Assembly (NCBI GenBank): GCA_903903975.1
Contig: CAIVAS010000073.1
Span: 1 to 42,247, forward strand
Source: an uncultured Burkholderiales bacterium
GTDB lineage: Bacteria > Pseudomonadota > Gammaproteobacteria > Burkholderiales > Burkholderiaceae_E
DNA: 42,247 nt
Reading direction: 5' to 3'
Shown: piece after piece, positions 1 through 9,355 of the stretch
Layout: the number at the start of each line of letters is the position of its first letter
How positions within the stretch are numbered: position 1 is the stretch's first letter
Made by a program: the position numbers and the translations under genes
The notes under the pieces: generated by a model
What the model saw: only the letters and a program-made list of their open reading frames with translations
Told to the model about the DNA's origin: nothing
Database searches by the model: none

Positions 1-1146
1 CCCTGACTGGGTCAGCGCGCAGATCGCCTTGACCTTCATGTGAACCGCGGTGAAGAGCGCCGCCATGGCAATCGCCTGGTCGATGCGCGCGAAGGTGCGG
101 TTCAAAAATTCCTTGTCGAGCGAGAACTCGCCGGCGCGGTCGGCCTCGTCGCAGACCCGGGCCATCGCCGATACCGTCTCGACCGGATATTTGCCGGCAG
201 CGGTCTCGGCCGACAGCATGACCGCATCGGTGCCGTCGATAACCGCATTGGCCACATCCGAGACTTCGGCACGGGTGGGCACCGGTGCCTCGATCATCGA
301 CTCCATCATCTGGGTCGCGGTGATCGTGAGCTTGCTGTGATCGCGCGCCATCCGGATCATGCGCTTTTGCAGCGCCGGCACAGCCGCATCGCCGACCTCG
401 ACCGCGAGATCGCCACGCGCCACCATGATGCCGTCGGAGGCCTTGAGGATCTCCTCGAGATTGCCGATCGCCTCGAATCGCTCGATCTTGGCAATCATGA
501 GCGCCTTGCCGCCGGCCGCCCGCACCAGTTCGCGGGCCATATACATGTCGGAGGCATTCTTGGGAAAGGACACCGCTACGAAGTCGGCCTCGAAGGCGAC
601 CGCGGTCTTGATGTCATCCATATCCTTGGCAGTGAGCGCCGGGGCCGACAGCCCGCCCCCCTGACGGTTGATGCCCTTGCGATCGGACAGCACGCCACCG
701 ATCGTGACCGTACAGGCGATGGTGGTGTCAGTGACCCGATCGACCCGCATGATCATGCGGCCATCGTTGAGCAGCAATGAATCGCCGGCTTTCACATCAT
801 GGACCAGGGCCTTGTAGTCGAGCCCCACGCGCGATTGGTCACCCAACTCGCAAGTGATGTCGAAAGTGAACTGATCGCCTTCAACCAGACTGATCTTGCC
901 GCCGGCGAACTTGCCGATCCGGATCTTGGGGCCCTGCAGGTCGGCGAGCACGCCGATATCGCGACCGAGCCGGCTGGCGACCTCGCGCACCACGCCCACC
1001 AGAGCGGTGTGTCCCTCGGCCGAGCCATGCGAAAAGTTGACCCGTACGACATTGACGCCGGCCAGGATCATGCGCTCGATCGTGGCCGGGTCGCTCGATG
1101 CCGGCCCGAGGGTGGCGACGATCTTGGTGGCGCGGGGGATGCTCAT
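1..1146 (-). CDS. pyk: Pyruvate kinase, partial (C-terminus outside window)
   Basis: Converts phosphoenolpyruvate and ADP to pyruvate and ATP, the last step of glycolysis, in the cytosol. Read on the minus strand from ATG at 1144-1146, the frame stays open for 382 codons to the window edge, so the stop and the rest of the C-terminal domain are missing. It starts MSIPRATKIVATLGPAS, the usual N-terminus. The barrel motifs follow in order: NFSHG (about residue 37), LADLQGPKIRIG (about 68), a B-domain with NDGRM, AKIER (catalytic Lys, about 220), VARGDLAVEVG and TATQMMESM. Neighbours on the same strand further right are pgk, gapA and tkt, but the cco locus lies between. An FNR box lies 67 bases upstream of the start. 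Identification is secure; allosteric type cannot be judged from this part. Confidence 0.97.
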   Translation of the reverse strand, partial: MSIPRATKIVATLGPASSDPATIERMILAGVNVVRVNFSHGSAEGHTALVGVVREVASRLGRDIGVLADLQGPKIRIGKFAGGKISLVEGDQFTFDITCELGDQSRVGLDYKALVHDVKAGDSLLLNDGRMIMRVDRVTDTTIACTVTIGGVLSDRKGINRQGGGLSAPALTAKDMDDIKTAVAFEADFVAVSFPKNASDMYMARELVRAAGGKALMIAKIERFEAIGNLEEILKASDGIMVARGDLAVEVGDAAVPALQKRMIRMARDHSKLTITATQMMESMIEAPVPTRAEVSDVANAVIDGTDAVMLSAETAAGKYPVETVSAMARVCDEADRAGEFSLDKEFLNRTFARIDQAIAMAALFTAVHMKVKAICALTQSG

Positions 1147-1212
1147 CGTGGGTGATCCGGCTATGGAGTTGCTCCGATTGTCCAACAAATCCATGCTTGA
1201 CCACGTGACAGC

Positions 1213-1226
1213 TTGATCTGGATCAA
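1213..1226. promoter_or_regulatory. Perfect FNR/Anr box between pyk and ccoI
   Basis: TTGATctggATCAA is an exact match to the TTGAT-N4-ATCAA site of FNR/Anr proteins, and an FNR-type gene is encoded at 10246-11004. The centre (1219.5) lies about 61.5 bases upstream of the start point expected from a weak -10-like TAGGAT at 1269-1274, a class I spacing for ccoI. It could also act on the divergent pyk promoter. The site is certain as sequence; which gene it controls is inferred. Confidence 0.85.
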
Positions 1227-1312
1227 GCCTGCGGCAGTCGCAGGCGGCCCGACGGCACCAGGCGTCGCTAGGATTGGACTGTCCCCTCACGACCGCGGCC
1301 AGGCGCCGAGCG

Positions 1313-3712
1313 ATGGCTGCGACAGCCCACAAGATCCCGTGCAGCGATGCGTTCCTGATCCTCGACGATCCGCTCGAGCGCGACGAGATCGCCCGGGAAA
1401 TCGCGTCTGCAGCCGATGGGGCACGGCGCTTCGAGACGGTCCTGAGCATCGACGGCGTGCATTGCGCGGCCTGTGTGATTGCGATCGAGGAGGCGCTGCG
1501 CGACTGCGTCGACGAGGTTTCGGTCAACGCCGCCACGCGCCGCGCGCGTCTGGTGTGGCGCGCCGACGCGCAGCAGTTGTCGCGCGCCTGTGATCGGATC
1601 GCACGCCTGGGCTATCGGCCTCGGCCGGTCTCGCAGCGGTTGCTCGAGAGCGCACAGGCGGCCGGGCGTCGCGCCGCACTGTGGCGAATGCTGGTGGCGG
1701 TGCTGTGCATGATGCAGGTGATGATGTATTCGGTCCCGCGCTATGTTGCCGAGGCGGGTTCGATGAGCGAGGACATTGTCGGCCTCATGACCTGGGCCGA
1801 GCGGATCCTGACCCTGCCGGTCATGCTCTTTGCTGCCGGCCCGTTTTTTACCGGCGCTTTTCGCGATCTGCGTGCCTGGCGCATCGGCATGGACGTGCCG
1901 GTGGCACTCGGCATCGCGGTGACCTTCGTGGCGAGCCTGGCTGCCAGCGCATCCGGCGGCGAGGTCTGGTTTGATTCGCTGACCATGTTCGTCGCCTTCC
2001 TGCTGGTCGGTCGCTGGCTTGAGGCGGCGGCGCGCGAGCGTGCCCTGGCCGGTGTGGGCGACCTTCTCGCACGTCTGCCTGAGCGCATCGAACGATTCGA
2101 CGAGCAGGGCGGCACATCGATGGTCGGCTTGCGGCAATTGCGCCCGGGCGATCGGGTTCGTATTGCCGCAGGGCAAACCGTGCCGGCAGACGGTGTGGTC
2201 GAGACAGGCACCGCCCATGTCGATGAATCGCTGCTGAGTGGCGAAAGCCGCCCCCTGCTGCGCCGGCCGGGCGACGCCCTTGCCGCCGGCAGTGTGAGCA
2301 TCGACGGGCCGCTCACGATGCGCCTGACCCGCAGCGCGCGCGACTCGCGCCTGCAGGAGATCGCCGATCTGATGGACAGCGCCTCGGCCCGCAAGCCGCG
2401 ACTGGCTCAACTGGCCGATCGCTGGGCCGGACCTTTCCTGGGGATGGTGCTGGTGCTGGCGGCGATTGCCTGGCTTGTCTGGCAGGCGATCGACCCGGGC
2501 CGCGCCGCCGGGGTGGCCGCCGCGGTCCTGGTCGTGGCCTGCCCCTGCGCCCTGTCACTGGCCGCGCCTGCCGCGCTGCTGGCCGCATCGGGGCGCCTCG
2601 CCCGTCATGGTCTGCTCGCCCGTTCGCCGCAGGCGCTTGAGGCCCTGGCCCAGGCCGATACCTTTGTTTTCGACAAGACCGGAACCTTGACACTCGACCG
2701 ATTGGACGTCGTGGCGGTGCAGGTGCATGAGGACAGGTCACAGATCGACGCACTGCGAGCACGCGCGGTGGCCGCCGCACTCGAGGCCGGCTCGATCCAT
2801 CCGCTGGCATGCGCCATCGTGCGTCATGCGCCCGCCGGCATCACACTGCCCGAAGTGCGCTCGGTGCGCGAACAGGCCGGGGCGGGCATCGAAGGCGAGG
2901 TGCTGCTCGAGGGTCGATGGCATCTGGCACGCCTGGGCAGCCTTCGGTTCGCGGCGCAAACCGCCGAGGGCGAAGCTTTGCGCGGAGGTCTCGGCCGCGC
3001 TCACGCTGCTCATGCTGCAGGTAACGCCTCTGATCTTTCAGATCCCTCAGATACCTCGAGTGCCTTCGACCAAGGCGATGTCCACCTGTCGATCGACGGC
3101 CGAATTGCAGCAAGCTTCACGCTGAGCGAGGCCTTGCGTCCTGAAGCGCTGACCGCCATCAAGCACCTGCGCGAGGCGGGCATGCATCTCGAAATCCTCT
3201 CAGGTGATGCGCCGACCCGGGTTGCCCGTGTGGCAGCGGCGCTGGGCATCGAGACCTGGCAAGCCCAGGCAAGCCCCGAGGACAAACTCGCCCGCATTGA
3301 ATGGCTTGGCCGCCAGGGCCGTCATGTCGCGATGGTGGGAGATGGCATCAACGACGCGCCGGTGCTGGCCCGAGCCGATGTCTCGATCGCCTTTGCGACC
3401 GGCGCACCGCTGGCACAGCATCGTGCCGACCTGCTGCTGCTGGGCGAGCGCCTCGACCGCCTGGCGCTGGCCCGTGATCACGCCCGTCAGGCCATGCGTG
3501 TCGTCAGACAGAACCTGATCTTCGCGACCGCCTACAACGCGCTGGGCATACCGCTGGCGGTGGCCGGCTTGCTGCCGCCCTGGCTGGCGGGCCTGGGCAT
3601 GGCCGGCAGTTCGCTCGTCGTCGTGCTCAATGCCCTGAGACTCGCGCCCGCTCGCATTTCGTTCCCGCCTGTATTGCCCGATCCAGCCCTGCCTCAACTG
3701 ACCGCGCACTGA
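1313..3712 (+). CDS. ccoI: CcoI/FixI-type copper-translocating P1B ATPase
   Basis: Membrane P-type ATPase moving copper across the inner membrane for assembly of the CuB site of cbb3 oxidase. From ATG 1313 the product is 799 aa. An N-terminal HMA-like domain has GVHCAAC (Cys 51 and 54), followed by membrane helices, an actuator domain with LLSGES, the ion-binding CPC motif at about residues 410-412, the phosphorylated Asp in DKTGTLT (about 454) and GDGINDAP (about 676). An Ala/His/Ser/Asp-rich stretch (coded near 3000-3070) interrupts the nucleotide-binding domain. An in-frame TTG at 1274 would add 13 residues, but it overlaps the likely -10 element and has no spaced ribosome site, so ATG 1313 is preferred. 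First gene of the cco cluster and 34 bases before ccoS. CcoI rather than a general CopA because of this context. Confidence 0.95.
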   Translation: MAATAHKIPCSDAFLILDDPLERDEIAREIASAADGARRFETVLSIDGVHCAACVIAIEEALRDCVDEVSVNAATRRARLVWRADAQQLSRACDRIARLGYRPRPVSQRLLESAQAAGRRAALWRMLVAVLCMMQVMMYSVPRYVAEAGSMSEDIVGLMTWAERILTLPVMLFAAGPFFTGAFRDLRAWRIGMDVPVALGIAVTFVASLAASASGGEVWFDSLTMFVAFLLVGRWLEAAARERALAGVGDLLARLPERIERFDEQGGTSMVGLRQLRPGDRVRIAAGQTVPADGVVETGTAHVDESLLSGESRPLLRRPGDALAAGSVSIDGPLTMRLTRSARDSRLQEIADLMDSASARKPRLAQLADRWAGPFLGMVLVLAAIAWLVWQAIDPGRAAGVAAAVLVVACPCALSLAAPAALLAASGRLARHGLLARSPQALEALAQADTFVFDKTGTLTLDRLDVVAVQVHEDRSQIDALRARAVAAALEAGSIHPLACAIVRHAPAGITLPEVRSVREQAGAGIEGEVLLEGRWHLARLGSLRFAAQTAEGEALRGGLGRAHAAHAAGNASDLSDPSDTSSAFDQGDVHLSIDGRIAASFTLSEALRPEALTAIKHLREAGMHLEILSGDAPTRVARVAAALGIETWQAQASPEDKLARIEWLGRQGRHVAMVGDGINDAPVLARADVSIAFATGAPLAQHRADLLLLGERLDRLALARDHARQAMRVVRQNLIFATAYNALGIPLAVAGLLPPWLAGLGMAGSSLVVVLNALRLAPARISFPPVLPDPALPQLTAH

Positions 3713-3746
3713 ACCGACCACGCACCAACGCTAAGGACGCCTGCTG

Positions 3747-3893
3747 ATGGACATCCTCTACCTCCTCGTACCGCTTTCGGTCGTGCTGGTGCTGGCGATC
3801 ACCGGCCTGCTCGCCTGGGCCGTGGGCAGCGGCCAGTTTGACGATATCGAGCGCGAAGGCCAGCGAATCCTGATCGACGACGCCGAGCCTTGA
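3747..3893 (+). CDS. ccoS: CcoS, cbb3 oxidase assembly protein
   Basis: A 48-aa single-helix membrane protein, MDILYLLVPLSVVLVLAI and on, ending in an acidic tail that includes QFDDIE. The Leu/Val-rich N-terminal helix followed by a GQFDD-type segment is the CcoS/FixS pattern. In other bacteria CcoS is required for haem b and copper insertion into CcoN. It sits between ccoI and ccoN, its usual place. Its TGA stop (3891-3893) lies inside the FNR box of ccoN, so the inducible promoter for the structural genes begins within this reading frame. Confidence 0.93.
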   Translation: MDILYLLVPLSVVLVLAITGLLAWAVGSGQFDDIEREGQRILIDDAEP

Positions 3894-3931
3894 TCTGGAT
3901 CAAGCGGCACAGCAGCGCAGCGCAGCAATAT
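3890..3931 (+). promoter_or_regulatory. FNR-dependent promoter of ccoNOQP
   Basis: A second perfect FNR box, TTGATctggATCAA, lies at 3890-3903 and carries the same ctgg spacer as the box before ccoI. A -10-like CAATAT lies at 3926-3931. A start about 7 bases after it (near 3938) would put the box centre (3896.5) at about -41.5, the classical class II activating position. No good -35 is visible, as expected when FNR contacts RNA polymerase. Seen: box and -10. Inferred: start site and activation under low oxygen. Confidence 0.82.
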
Positions 3932-3975
3932 CAGCGCAGCAAGACACCGTTTGATTCTGCCGAGGGAGCGTGCCA

Positions 3976-5415
3976 GTGAAAATCGAGATCCGCAGCGATG
4001 AGGCGACCTATAACGACACCGTCGTGCGTCAGTTCGCGATCATGACCATCGTCTGGGGCGTGGTCGGCATGCTGGTTGGGGTGGTGATCGCCGCCCAGCT
4101 GGCCTTCCCGGCGCTCAATTTCGATCTGCCCTGGCTGTCTTATGGTCGCCTGCGACCGCTGCACACCAACGCGGTGATCTTCGCCTTCGGCGGCTGCGCG
4201 CTGTTTACCACCAGCTACTACGCGGTGCAGCGCACCTGCCAGACCCGGCTCTTTGCCGGCCCGCTGGCTGCCTTCACTTTCTGGGGCTGGCAGGCGGTCA
4301 TCGTTGCCGCGGCGGTCTCACTGCCGATGGGCTACACCAGCGGCAAGGAATATGCCGAGCTCGAGTGGCCGATCGACATCCTGATCACGCTGGTCTGGGT
4401 CTCGTATGCGGTGGTGTTTTTCGGGACGCTCTTTACCCGCAAGGTTCGCCATATTTATGTGGCCAACTGGTTTTTCGGCGCCTTCATTCTCACCGTGGCC
4501 CTGCTGCATGTGGTCAACAGCGCCGCGATACCGGCCGGGCCGATGAAGTCGTATTCGGTCTATGCGGGTGTGCAGGATGCGATGGTGCAGTGGTGGTATG
4601 GGCATAACGCGGTCGGCTTTTTCCTGACCGCAGGCTTTCTGGGGATGATGTACTACTTCGTGCCCAAGCAGATCGGCCGCCCGGTCTACTCCTATCGCCT
4701 GTCGATCGTGCACTTCTGGGCGCTGATCTTCACCTACATGTGGGCCGGCCCCCACCACCTGCACTACACCGCCCTGCCCGACTGGGCGCAGTCACTTGGC
4801 ATGGTGTTTTCGCTGATCCTGCTGGCGCCCTCCTGGGGCGGCATGATCAACGGCGTGATGACGCTCTCGGGTGCCTGGCACAAGCTGCGCGAGGATCCGA
4901 TTCTGCGTTTCATGATCGTCTCGCTGTCCTTCTACGGCATGTCGACCTTCGAAGGTCCGATGATGGCGATCAAGACGGTCAATGCGCTGTCGCACTACAC
5001 CGACTGGACGATCGGCCATGTGCATTCGGGTGCGCTCGGCTGGGTCGGCCTGATCTCGATGGGCAGCCTCTACTACCTGATTCCGCGCCTGTTTGGCCGC
5101 GACGCGATGCACAGCATGCGGGCGATCGAAATCCACTTCTGGTTCGCCACCATCGGCATCGTGCTCTATGCGGTGTCGATGTGGGTGAGCGGCGTCACGC
5201 AGGGTCTGATGTGGCGCTCGGTCGAACCCGACGGCACGCTCACCTACTCCTTTGTCGAGTCGGTCAAGGCGAGCTACCCCTACTACTACGTGCGGCTCAC
5301 CGGCGGACTGCTCTACCTGACCGGCATGGTGATCATGGCCTGGAATGTCGCCATGACCGTGACCGGCGGCAAACCCGTCGCTGTACCGGTGCTGCGTGCG
5401 CCGGCCCACGCCTGA
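3976..5415 (+). CDS. ccoN: Cytochrome c oxidase cbb3-type subunit I (CcoN)
   Basis: Catalytic subunit of the high-affinity cbb3 oxidase: reduces O2 to water at a haem b3-CuB centre and pumps protons. About 12 membrane helices in 479 aa. All ligands are visible (numbering from GTG 3976): His63 and His350 for low-spin haem b, His348 for haem b3, His210, His260 and His261 for CuB, and Tyr254, the position cross-linked to a CuB His in this family. The 3970 GTG would add Met-Pro, but the ribosome site GAGGGAG (3962-3968) is only one base from it and seven from GTG 3976, so 3976 is preferred. Preceded by an FNR-type promoter and 18 bases before ccoO. Confidence 0.97.
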   Translation: MKIEIRSDEATYNDTVVRQFAIMTIVWGVVGMLVGVVIAAQLAFPALNFDLPWLSYGRLRPLHTNAVIFAFGGCALFTTSYYAVQRTCQTRLFAGPLAAFTFWGWQAVIVAAAVSLPMGYTSGKEYAELEWPIDILITLVWVSYAVVFFGTLFTRKVRHIYVANWFFGAFILTVALLHVVNSAAIPAGPMKSYSVYAGVQDAMVQWWYGHNAVGFFLTAGFLGMMYYFVPKQIGRPVYSYRLSIVHFWALIFTYMWAGPHHLHYTALPDWAQSLGMVFSLILLAPSWGGMINGVMTLSGAWHKLREDPILRFMIVSLSFYGMSTFEGPMMAIKTVNALSHYTDWTIGHVHSGALGWVGLISMGSLYYLIPRLFGRDAMHSMRAIEIHFWFATIGIVLYAVSMWVSGVTQGLMWRSVEPDGTLTYSFVESVKASYPYYYVRLTGGLLYLTGMVIMAWNVAMTVTGGKPVAVPVLRAPAHA

Positions 5416-5433
5416 CCGGATACGGAGTCACTC

Positions 5434-6039
5434 ATGGCCTTCAATCACGAACGCATCGAAACCAACGCGCTGCTGCTGATCGTCCTCACCCTGTTGACCG
5501 TGGCAGTGGGCGGACTGGTCGAGATCGTGCCGCTCTACTTCCAGAAGTCGACCACCGAGCCGGTCCGGGGGCTCAAGCCCTACGATGCCCTGCAACTGGC
5601 CGGGCGCGACATCTACATCCGCGAGGGTTGCTACAACTGCCACTCGCAGATGATCCGGCCGTTTCGCGCCGAGACGCTGCGCTACGGACCGTATTCGGTC
5701 GCCGGCGAATTCGTCTGGGACCATCCCTTTCAATGGGGCAGCAAGCGCACCGGCCCCGATCTGGCGCGGGTGGGCGGACGCTACAACGACGAGTGGCATC
5801 GCACTCACCTGAACAATCCGCGTGATCTGGTGCCGGAGTCGAACATGCCCGGCTATCCCTGGCTTGCCAGGCAGACGGTTGATGGCCCGACCATGCAGGA
5901 CCACATGCGCGCGCTCGCCAGGGTCGGCGTGCCCTACGGCGACACAGATATCGCCGGTGCACCCATCGTCGTGAAGGGCAAGACCGAGCAGGACGCCCTG
6001 ATCGCCTATCTGCAGGGCCTGGGCACCACGATCCGATAA
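5434..6039 (+). CDS. ccoO: Cytochrome c oxidase cbb3-type subunit II (CcoO)
   Basis: Mono-haem c subunit passing electrons from CcoP to CcoN. The 201-aa product has one N-terminal anchor helix (residues about 12-33) and a periplasmic domain with the haem c motif CYNCH at residues 66-70. The axial Met is in [10 protein letters not shown] (Met138). Length matches the family (about 200 aa). The short spacing after ccoN and before ccoQ indicates one transcript. Confidence 0.97.
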   Translation: MAFNHERIETNALLLIVLTLLTVAVGGLVEIVPLYFQKSTTEPVRGLKPYDALQLAGRDIYIREGCYNCHSQMIRPFRAETLRYGPYSVAGEFVWDHPFQWGSKRTGPDLARVGGRYNDEWHRTHLNNPRDLVPESNMPGYPWLARQTVDGPTMQDHMRALARVGVPYGDTDIAGAPIVVKGKTEQDALIAYLQGLGTTIR

Positions 6040-6052
6040 GGGACATCAATCA

Positions 6053-6187
6053 ATGAACGTCGACCTCGTTCGCGGTGTGATCACTGCGCTCTCGCTGGCC
6101 TGCTTCGTAGGCATCGTGATCTGGGCCTACTCGCCTCGCAACAGGGCGCGCTTTGAGCAGGACGCCCGCCTGCCCTTCGAAGAGTGA
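6053..6187 (+). CDS. ccoQ: CcoQ/FixQ small cbb3 subunit
   Basis: A 44-aa protein with one membrane helix (residues about 6-25) followed by WAYSPRNRARFEQDA and an acidic end. The W-Y-P-x-N-R-x-x-F/Y motif after the helix is typical of CcoQ, which stabilises the CcoNO-CcoP complex. It begins 13 bases after ccoO and ends 15 bases before ccoP, the usual order. Confidence 0.92.
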   Translation: MNVDLVRGVITALSLACFVGIVIWAYSPRNRARFEQDARLPFEE

Positions 6188-6202
6188 TCAAAGGATACGA
6201 AC

Positions 6203-7120
6203 ATGGCGGATTTCACAAGCGGGTTCTGGTCACCCTACATCACCATCGCAACGCTGCTTGCCATCGCGGCCTGCCTGCTGCTGCTGGTGCTCAACAGCCG
6301 CCGTCCGCCGCCCTCGGCCGACAACACCACCGGCCATGTCTGGGACGGCGATCTGCGCGAAGCGAACAATCCGCTACCGCGCTGGTGGAGTGGCCTCTTC
6401 GTGATCACCATCATTTTTTCGCTAGGCTACCTCTGGCTGTATCCGGGGCTGGGCGCACGCGATGGCGCCAGCGGCTGGAGTACGGCGACGCAATACGAAG
6501 CCGAAACCACTGCGCTCGCCGAAGAGATGGCGCCGCTCTATGCCCGCTTTCAGGCGCAATCGGTGACTGAGCTGGCCGGCGACGCCCGGGCCCATGCCAT
6601 CGGCGAGCGACTGTTTCTGAACAACTGCGCCCAGTGCCACGGCTCAGACGGCCATGGCGCCAAGGGCTTTCCGAACCTTGCCGACAACGACTGGCTGTAT
6701 GGCAATTCGCCCGAGCAGATCGTGCAGTCGATCACGAAGGGCCGCAACGGACTGATGCCGCCGATGGCCGCGGCCGTGGGGTCGCCATTGGAGGTCGAGC
6801 AGGTCGCGCAATATGTCCTGGCGCTGTCGGACAGCTCGAGCGACTCGGTCAAGGCGGCACTCGGCAAGCCACGCTTTGCAACCTGTGCGGCCTGTCACGG
6901 TGCCGATGGCCGCGGCAACCAGGCGCTTGGCGCGCCCAATCTGTCCGACCGTATCTGGCTGCACGGCGGCGGTTTGCAGGCGGTGGTCGCGATAGTCACC
7001 AACGGCAAGGAAAACCGCATGCCGGCATGGGACGGCAAGCTCACCGAAGGACAGATTCACGTGCTCGCCGCCTATGTGCTGTCGCTGTCGCAACCGGGTG
7101 CATCGGGCACAACACCTTAA
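6203..7120 (+). CDS. ccoP: Cytochrome c oxidase cbb3-type subunit III (CcoP)
   Basis: Di-haem c subunit that accepts electrons from soluble or membrane cytochrome c. The 305-aa protein has two N-terminal helices (residues about 12-30 and 62-80) joined by a loop with the conserved HVWDGDLREANNPLPRWW segment. Two class I cytochrome c domains follow, with haem motifs CAQCH (142-146) and CAACH (228-232) and later Met ligands. Two N-terminal helices are the ancestral form; some species have one. Ribosome site AAAGGA lies ahead of ATG 6203. The TAA stop shares its last A with the ATG of ccoG. Confidence 0.97.
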   Translation: MADFTSGFWSPYITIATLLAIAACLLLLVLNSRRPPPSADNTTGHVWDGDLREANNPLPRWWSGLFVITIIFSLGYLWLYPGLGARDGASGWSTATQYEAETTALAEEMAPLYARFQAQSVTELAGDARAHAIGERLFLNNCAQCHGSDGHGAKGFPNLADNDWLYGNSPEQIVQSITKGRNGLMPPMAAAVGSPLEVEQVAQYVLALSDSSSDSVKAALGKPRFATCAACHGADGRGNQALGAPNLSDRIWLHGGGLQAVVAIVTNGKENRMPAWDGKLTEGQIHVLAAYVLSLSQPGASGTTP

Positions 7121-8547
7121 TGGTTCGCGAGGTCATCCCGATCGCGCCGGCAGACGACAACGGCCTGTTCTCGATCTATCAGGCGCATCAGAAGCTCTAT
7201 CCCCGAGCCGTGACCGGGCGCTTTGCGCGCCTTCGCTGGGGTGCGGTGTTTTTCACCCAGATGATCTTCTACGGCGTGCCATGGCTGCAATGGAATGACC
7301 GTCAGGCGGTGCTCTTCGATCTCGGAGCACGCAAGTTCTATCTGTTCGGGGCGGTGCTCTGGCCGCAGGACTTCGTCTATCTGGCCGCGCTGCTGGTGAT
7401 CGCCGCGCTGTCGCTGTTCTTTTTCACGGCAGTCGCCGGACGTCTGTGGTGCGGCTATGCCTGCCCGCAGACGGTCTACACCGAACTCTTCATGTGGATC
7501 GAGCGGCATACCGAAGGCGACCGAGCGGCGCGCATGAAACTCGACGCAGGCCCCTGGAGCGCCGAGAAGCTCGCCCGCAAAGGCGCGAAACAGACGCTGT
7601 GGATCGCTCTCGCACTGCTGACCGGCTTCACTTTCATCGGCTATTTCGCGCCGATCCGCGAACTCGGTGCGCAGGTGCTCGCGCTGAGCATCGGCCCCTG
7701 GCAGCTTTTCTGGCTGCTCTTTTACAGCGTTGCCACCTGGGGCAATGCCGGTTTCATGCGCGAGCAGGTCTGCAAATACATGTGCCCCTATGCGCGTTTT
7801 CAGGGAGCGATGTTCGATCGCGACACGCTGGTGGTGACCTACGACGAACGACGCGGCGAGCCACGCGGTTCGCGCCCGCGCAAGGCCGAGCCGGCGGCAC
7901 TTGGCCTTGGCAGCTGCATCGACTGCAATCTGTGCGTTCAGGTCTGCCCGACCGGCATCGACATCCGCCAGGGCCAGCAGTACGAATGCATCGGCTGCGC
8001 GGCCTGCATCGATGTGTGCGACACCGTGATGGACAAGATGGGCTATGCCCGTGGTCTGGTGCGCTATTCGACGCACCGGGCGGTGCATGCCGCACCTGAA
8101 GAGGCCGCACAGACCAGCGCTCTGCGCCGCCTGCTACGCCCTCGCGTGCTGATCTATGCCTGCCTGCTGGGGGTGCTCGGCGGTGGGCTGGTGACCTCGA
8201 TCGTCACCCGCAATCCGCTGCGGGTCGATGTCATTCGCGACCGCAACACACTGGCCCGCATCGCCGACGCAGGCCGCATCGAAAACGCCTATCGGCTCAA
8301 CCTGATGAACGCCTCGGAGCATGCACTGGTGCTCGATGTCGCGGTCGAAGGCATCGACGGCATCTCGATCGCCGGCCCCGCGCGCTTCGATGTGGCGCCA
8401 GCCAGCAATCACGCTGTTCCGGTCAGGGTGCAGGTGCCACCGCAAGGCAGCGATCCCGGCGCGCATCCGATCCGATTCCTGATCAGCGCACGCGAGGAAC
8501 CCGCGATCGCGCGCACCGAGACGGCGAGCTTCATCGTGCCCCACTGA
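7120..8547 (+). CDS. ccoG: CcoG/FixG/RdxA, membrane polyferredoxin for cbb3 assembly
   Basis: Membrane Fe-S protein, reported in other bacteria to reduce Cu(II) during cbb3 biogenesis. The 475-aa product has several membrane helices, the NapH/FixG motif CGYACPQTVYTE (Cys111, 115), a second pair in QVCKYMCPYARFQ (about 218-222), and two 4Fe-4S binding sites: Cys266, 269, 272, 276 and Cys290, 293, 296, 300. The C-terminal 150 residues match the periplasmic FixG-C domain. The frame is open upstream to 6634, but that part is only a shadow of ccoP; ATG 7120 overlaps the ccoP stop by one base (taATG) and gives the family N-terminus. Confidence 0.96.
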   Translation: MVREVIPIAPADDNGLFSIYQAHQKLYPRAVTGRFARLRWGAVFFTQMIFYGVPWLQWNDRQAVLFDLGARKFYLFGAVLWPQDFVYLAALLVIAALSLFFFTAVAGRLWCGYACPQTVYTELFMWIERHTEGDRAARMKLDAGPWSAEKLARKGAKQTLWIALALLTGFTFIGYFAPIRELGAQVLALSIGPWQLFWLLFYSVATWGNAGFMREQVCKYMCPYARFQGAMFDRDTLVVTYDERRGEPRGSRPRKAEPAALGLGSCIDCNLCVQVCPTGIDIRQGQQYECIGCAACIDVCDTVMDKMGYARGLVRYSTHRAVHAAPEEAAQTSALRRLLRPRVLIYACLLGVLGGGLVTSIVTRNPLRVDVIRDRNTLARIADAGRIENAYRLNLMNASEHALVLDVAVEGIDGISIAGPARFDVAPASNHAVPVRVQVPPQGSDPGAHPIRFLISAREEPAIARTETASFIVPH

Positions 8548-8576
8548 CCGCCACCCACCACCGGAGACGTCCCATC

Positions 8577-9089
8577 ATGTCCCTGCCCAGCACCCTGAAA
8601 CCCGCATCCGCCTGGCATGAGCCGCTGGTCTGGCTGGTCTTCGGCATCCCGGCGCTGACGGTCGTGGCCGGTCTCATCACCGCCTGGATCGCGGTGCAAC
8701 GCGCCGACAGCAATGTCGCCGAGGACTACTACCAGCGCGGCCTGGCAATCAACCGATCGCTCGATCGCGAAGCGCGCGCGCAGGCGCTCGGGCTGGTCGC
8801 CGAGATCTCGATGCAGGCCGACCATTCTCTGACGGTGCGCCTGTCCGGCAAGGTATCGCCGCCCGAGTCGATCCTCCTCAGCATGACGCACCCGGTTCAT
8901 GCCGAGCAGGACCGGCGAATCGTTCTGCAGCGTGGGCCTGATGACCTGTATCGCGCCACGACCCCGCAGACCAACCGGATCGCCTGGGACATCGCCATCG
9001 AATCGCAGGACTGGCGGATCACTGCCCGCCATCTCGTCCTGGCAGACGGTGCGCGGCTGCACCTCGCAGCCGGATCGCCACAACACTGA
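8577..9089 (+). CDS. ccoH: CcoH/FixH family cbb3 assembly protein
   Basis: A 170-aa protein with a short cytosolic start, one membrane helix (residues about 18-42) and a periplasmic domain. The stretch AEDYYQRGLAINRSLDRE just after the helix is the FixH signature. CcoH interacts with CcoN during assembly in other bacteria. It follows ccoG by 29 bases. The start at ATG 8577 gives the expected length. Confidence 0.9.
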   Translation: MSLPSTLKPASAWHEPLVWLVFGIPALTVVAGLITAWIAVQRADSNVAEDYYQRGLAINRSLDREARAQALGLVAEISMQADHSLTVRLSGKVSPPESILLSMTHPVHAEQDRRIVLQRGPDDLYRATTPQTNRIAWDIAIESQDWRITARHLVLADGARLHLAAGSPQH

Positions 9090-9106
9090 CGCAGGCGCCC
9101 CCGGCC

Positions 9107-9355
9107 ATGCCCCGCACCGCACGCCAATGGATCACCGTACTGTGGCCGGCATTTCTGGCTGCCAGCGCGCTCGAACTGCTGGTTTTCGCCGGCTTCGACC
9201 CGCAGGATGTCAATCTCTTCGGCCTGTCGCTTGAGCCCGAGCGTGCCGCGGTCTACTCGATCACTTTCCTGCTCTTCTGGCTGATCACCGCCGCAGCCGG
9301 CGTCGTCACTCGCACGATGAGCGCGGACGATCGCCCCTCAGGCGAGGAACCATGA
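9107..9355 (+). CDS. Unnamed 82-aa membrane protein of the cco locus
   Basis: I do not recognise a named family. The 82-aa product has two predicted membrane helices (residues about 9-27 and 46-66) joined by a short loop with FDPQDVNLFG, and a charged tail. It lies 17 bases after ccoH, and its stop overlaps the ATG of the next gene (ATGA at 9352-9355), so the two are likely translationally coupled. Its place suggests a role in cbb3 assembly or copper supply, but nothing in the sequence shows a chemistry: there is no Cys and no Met-rich stretch. Codon use is like that of its neighbours. Confidence 0.78.
   Translation: MPRTARQWITVLWPAFLAASALELLVFAGFDPQDVNLFGLSLEPERAAVYSITFLLFWLITAAAGVVTRTMSADDRPSGEEP

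Noticed and set aside
40..780. 246-codon open frame on the plus strand opposite pyk
   Set aside because: Antisense shadow of pyruvate kinase, whose frame is open to the edge with all motifs.
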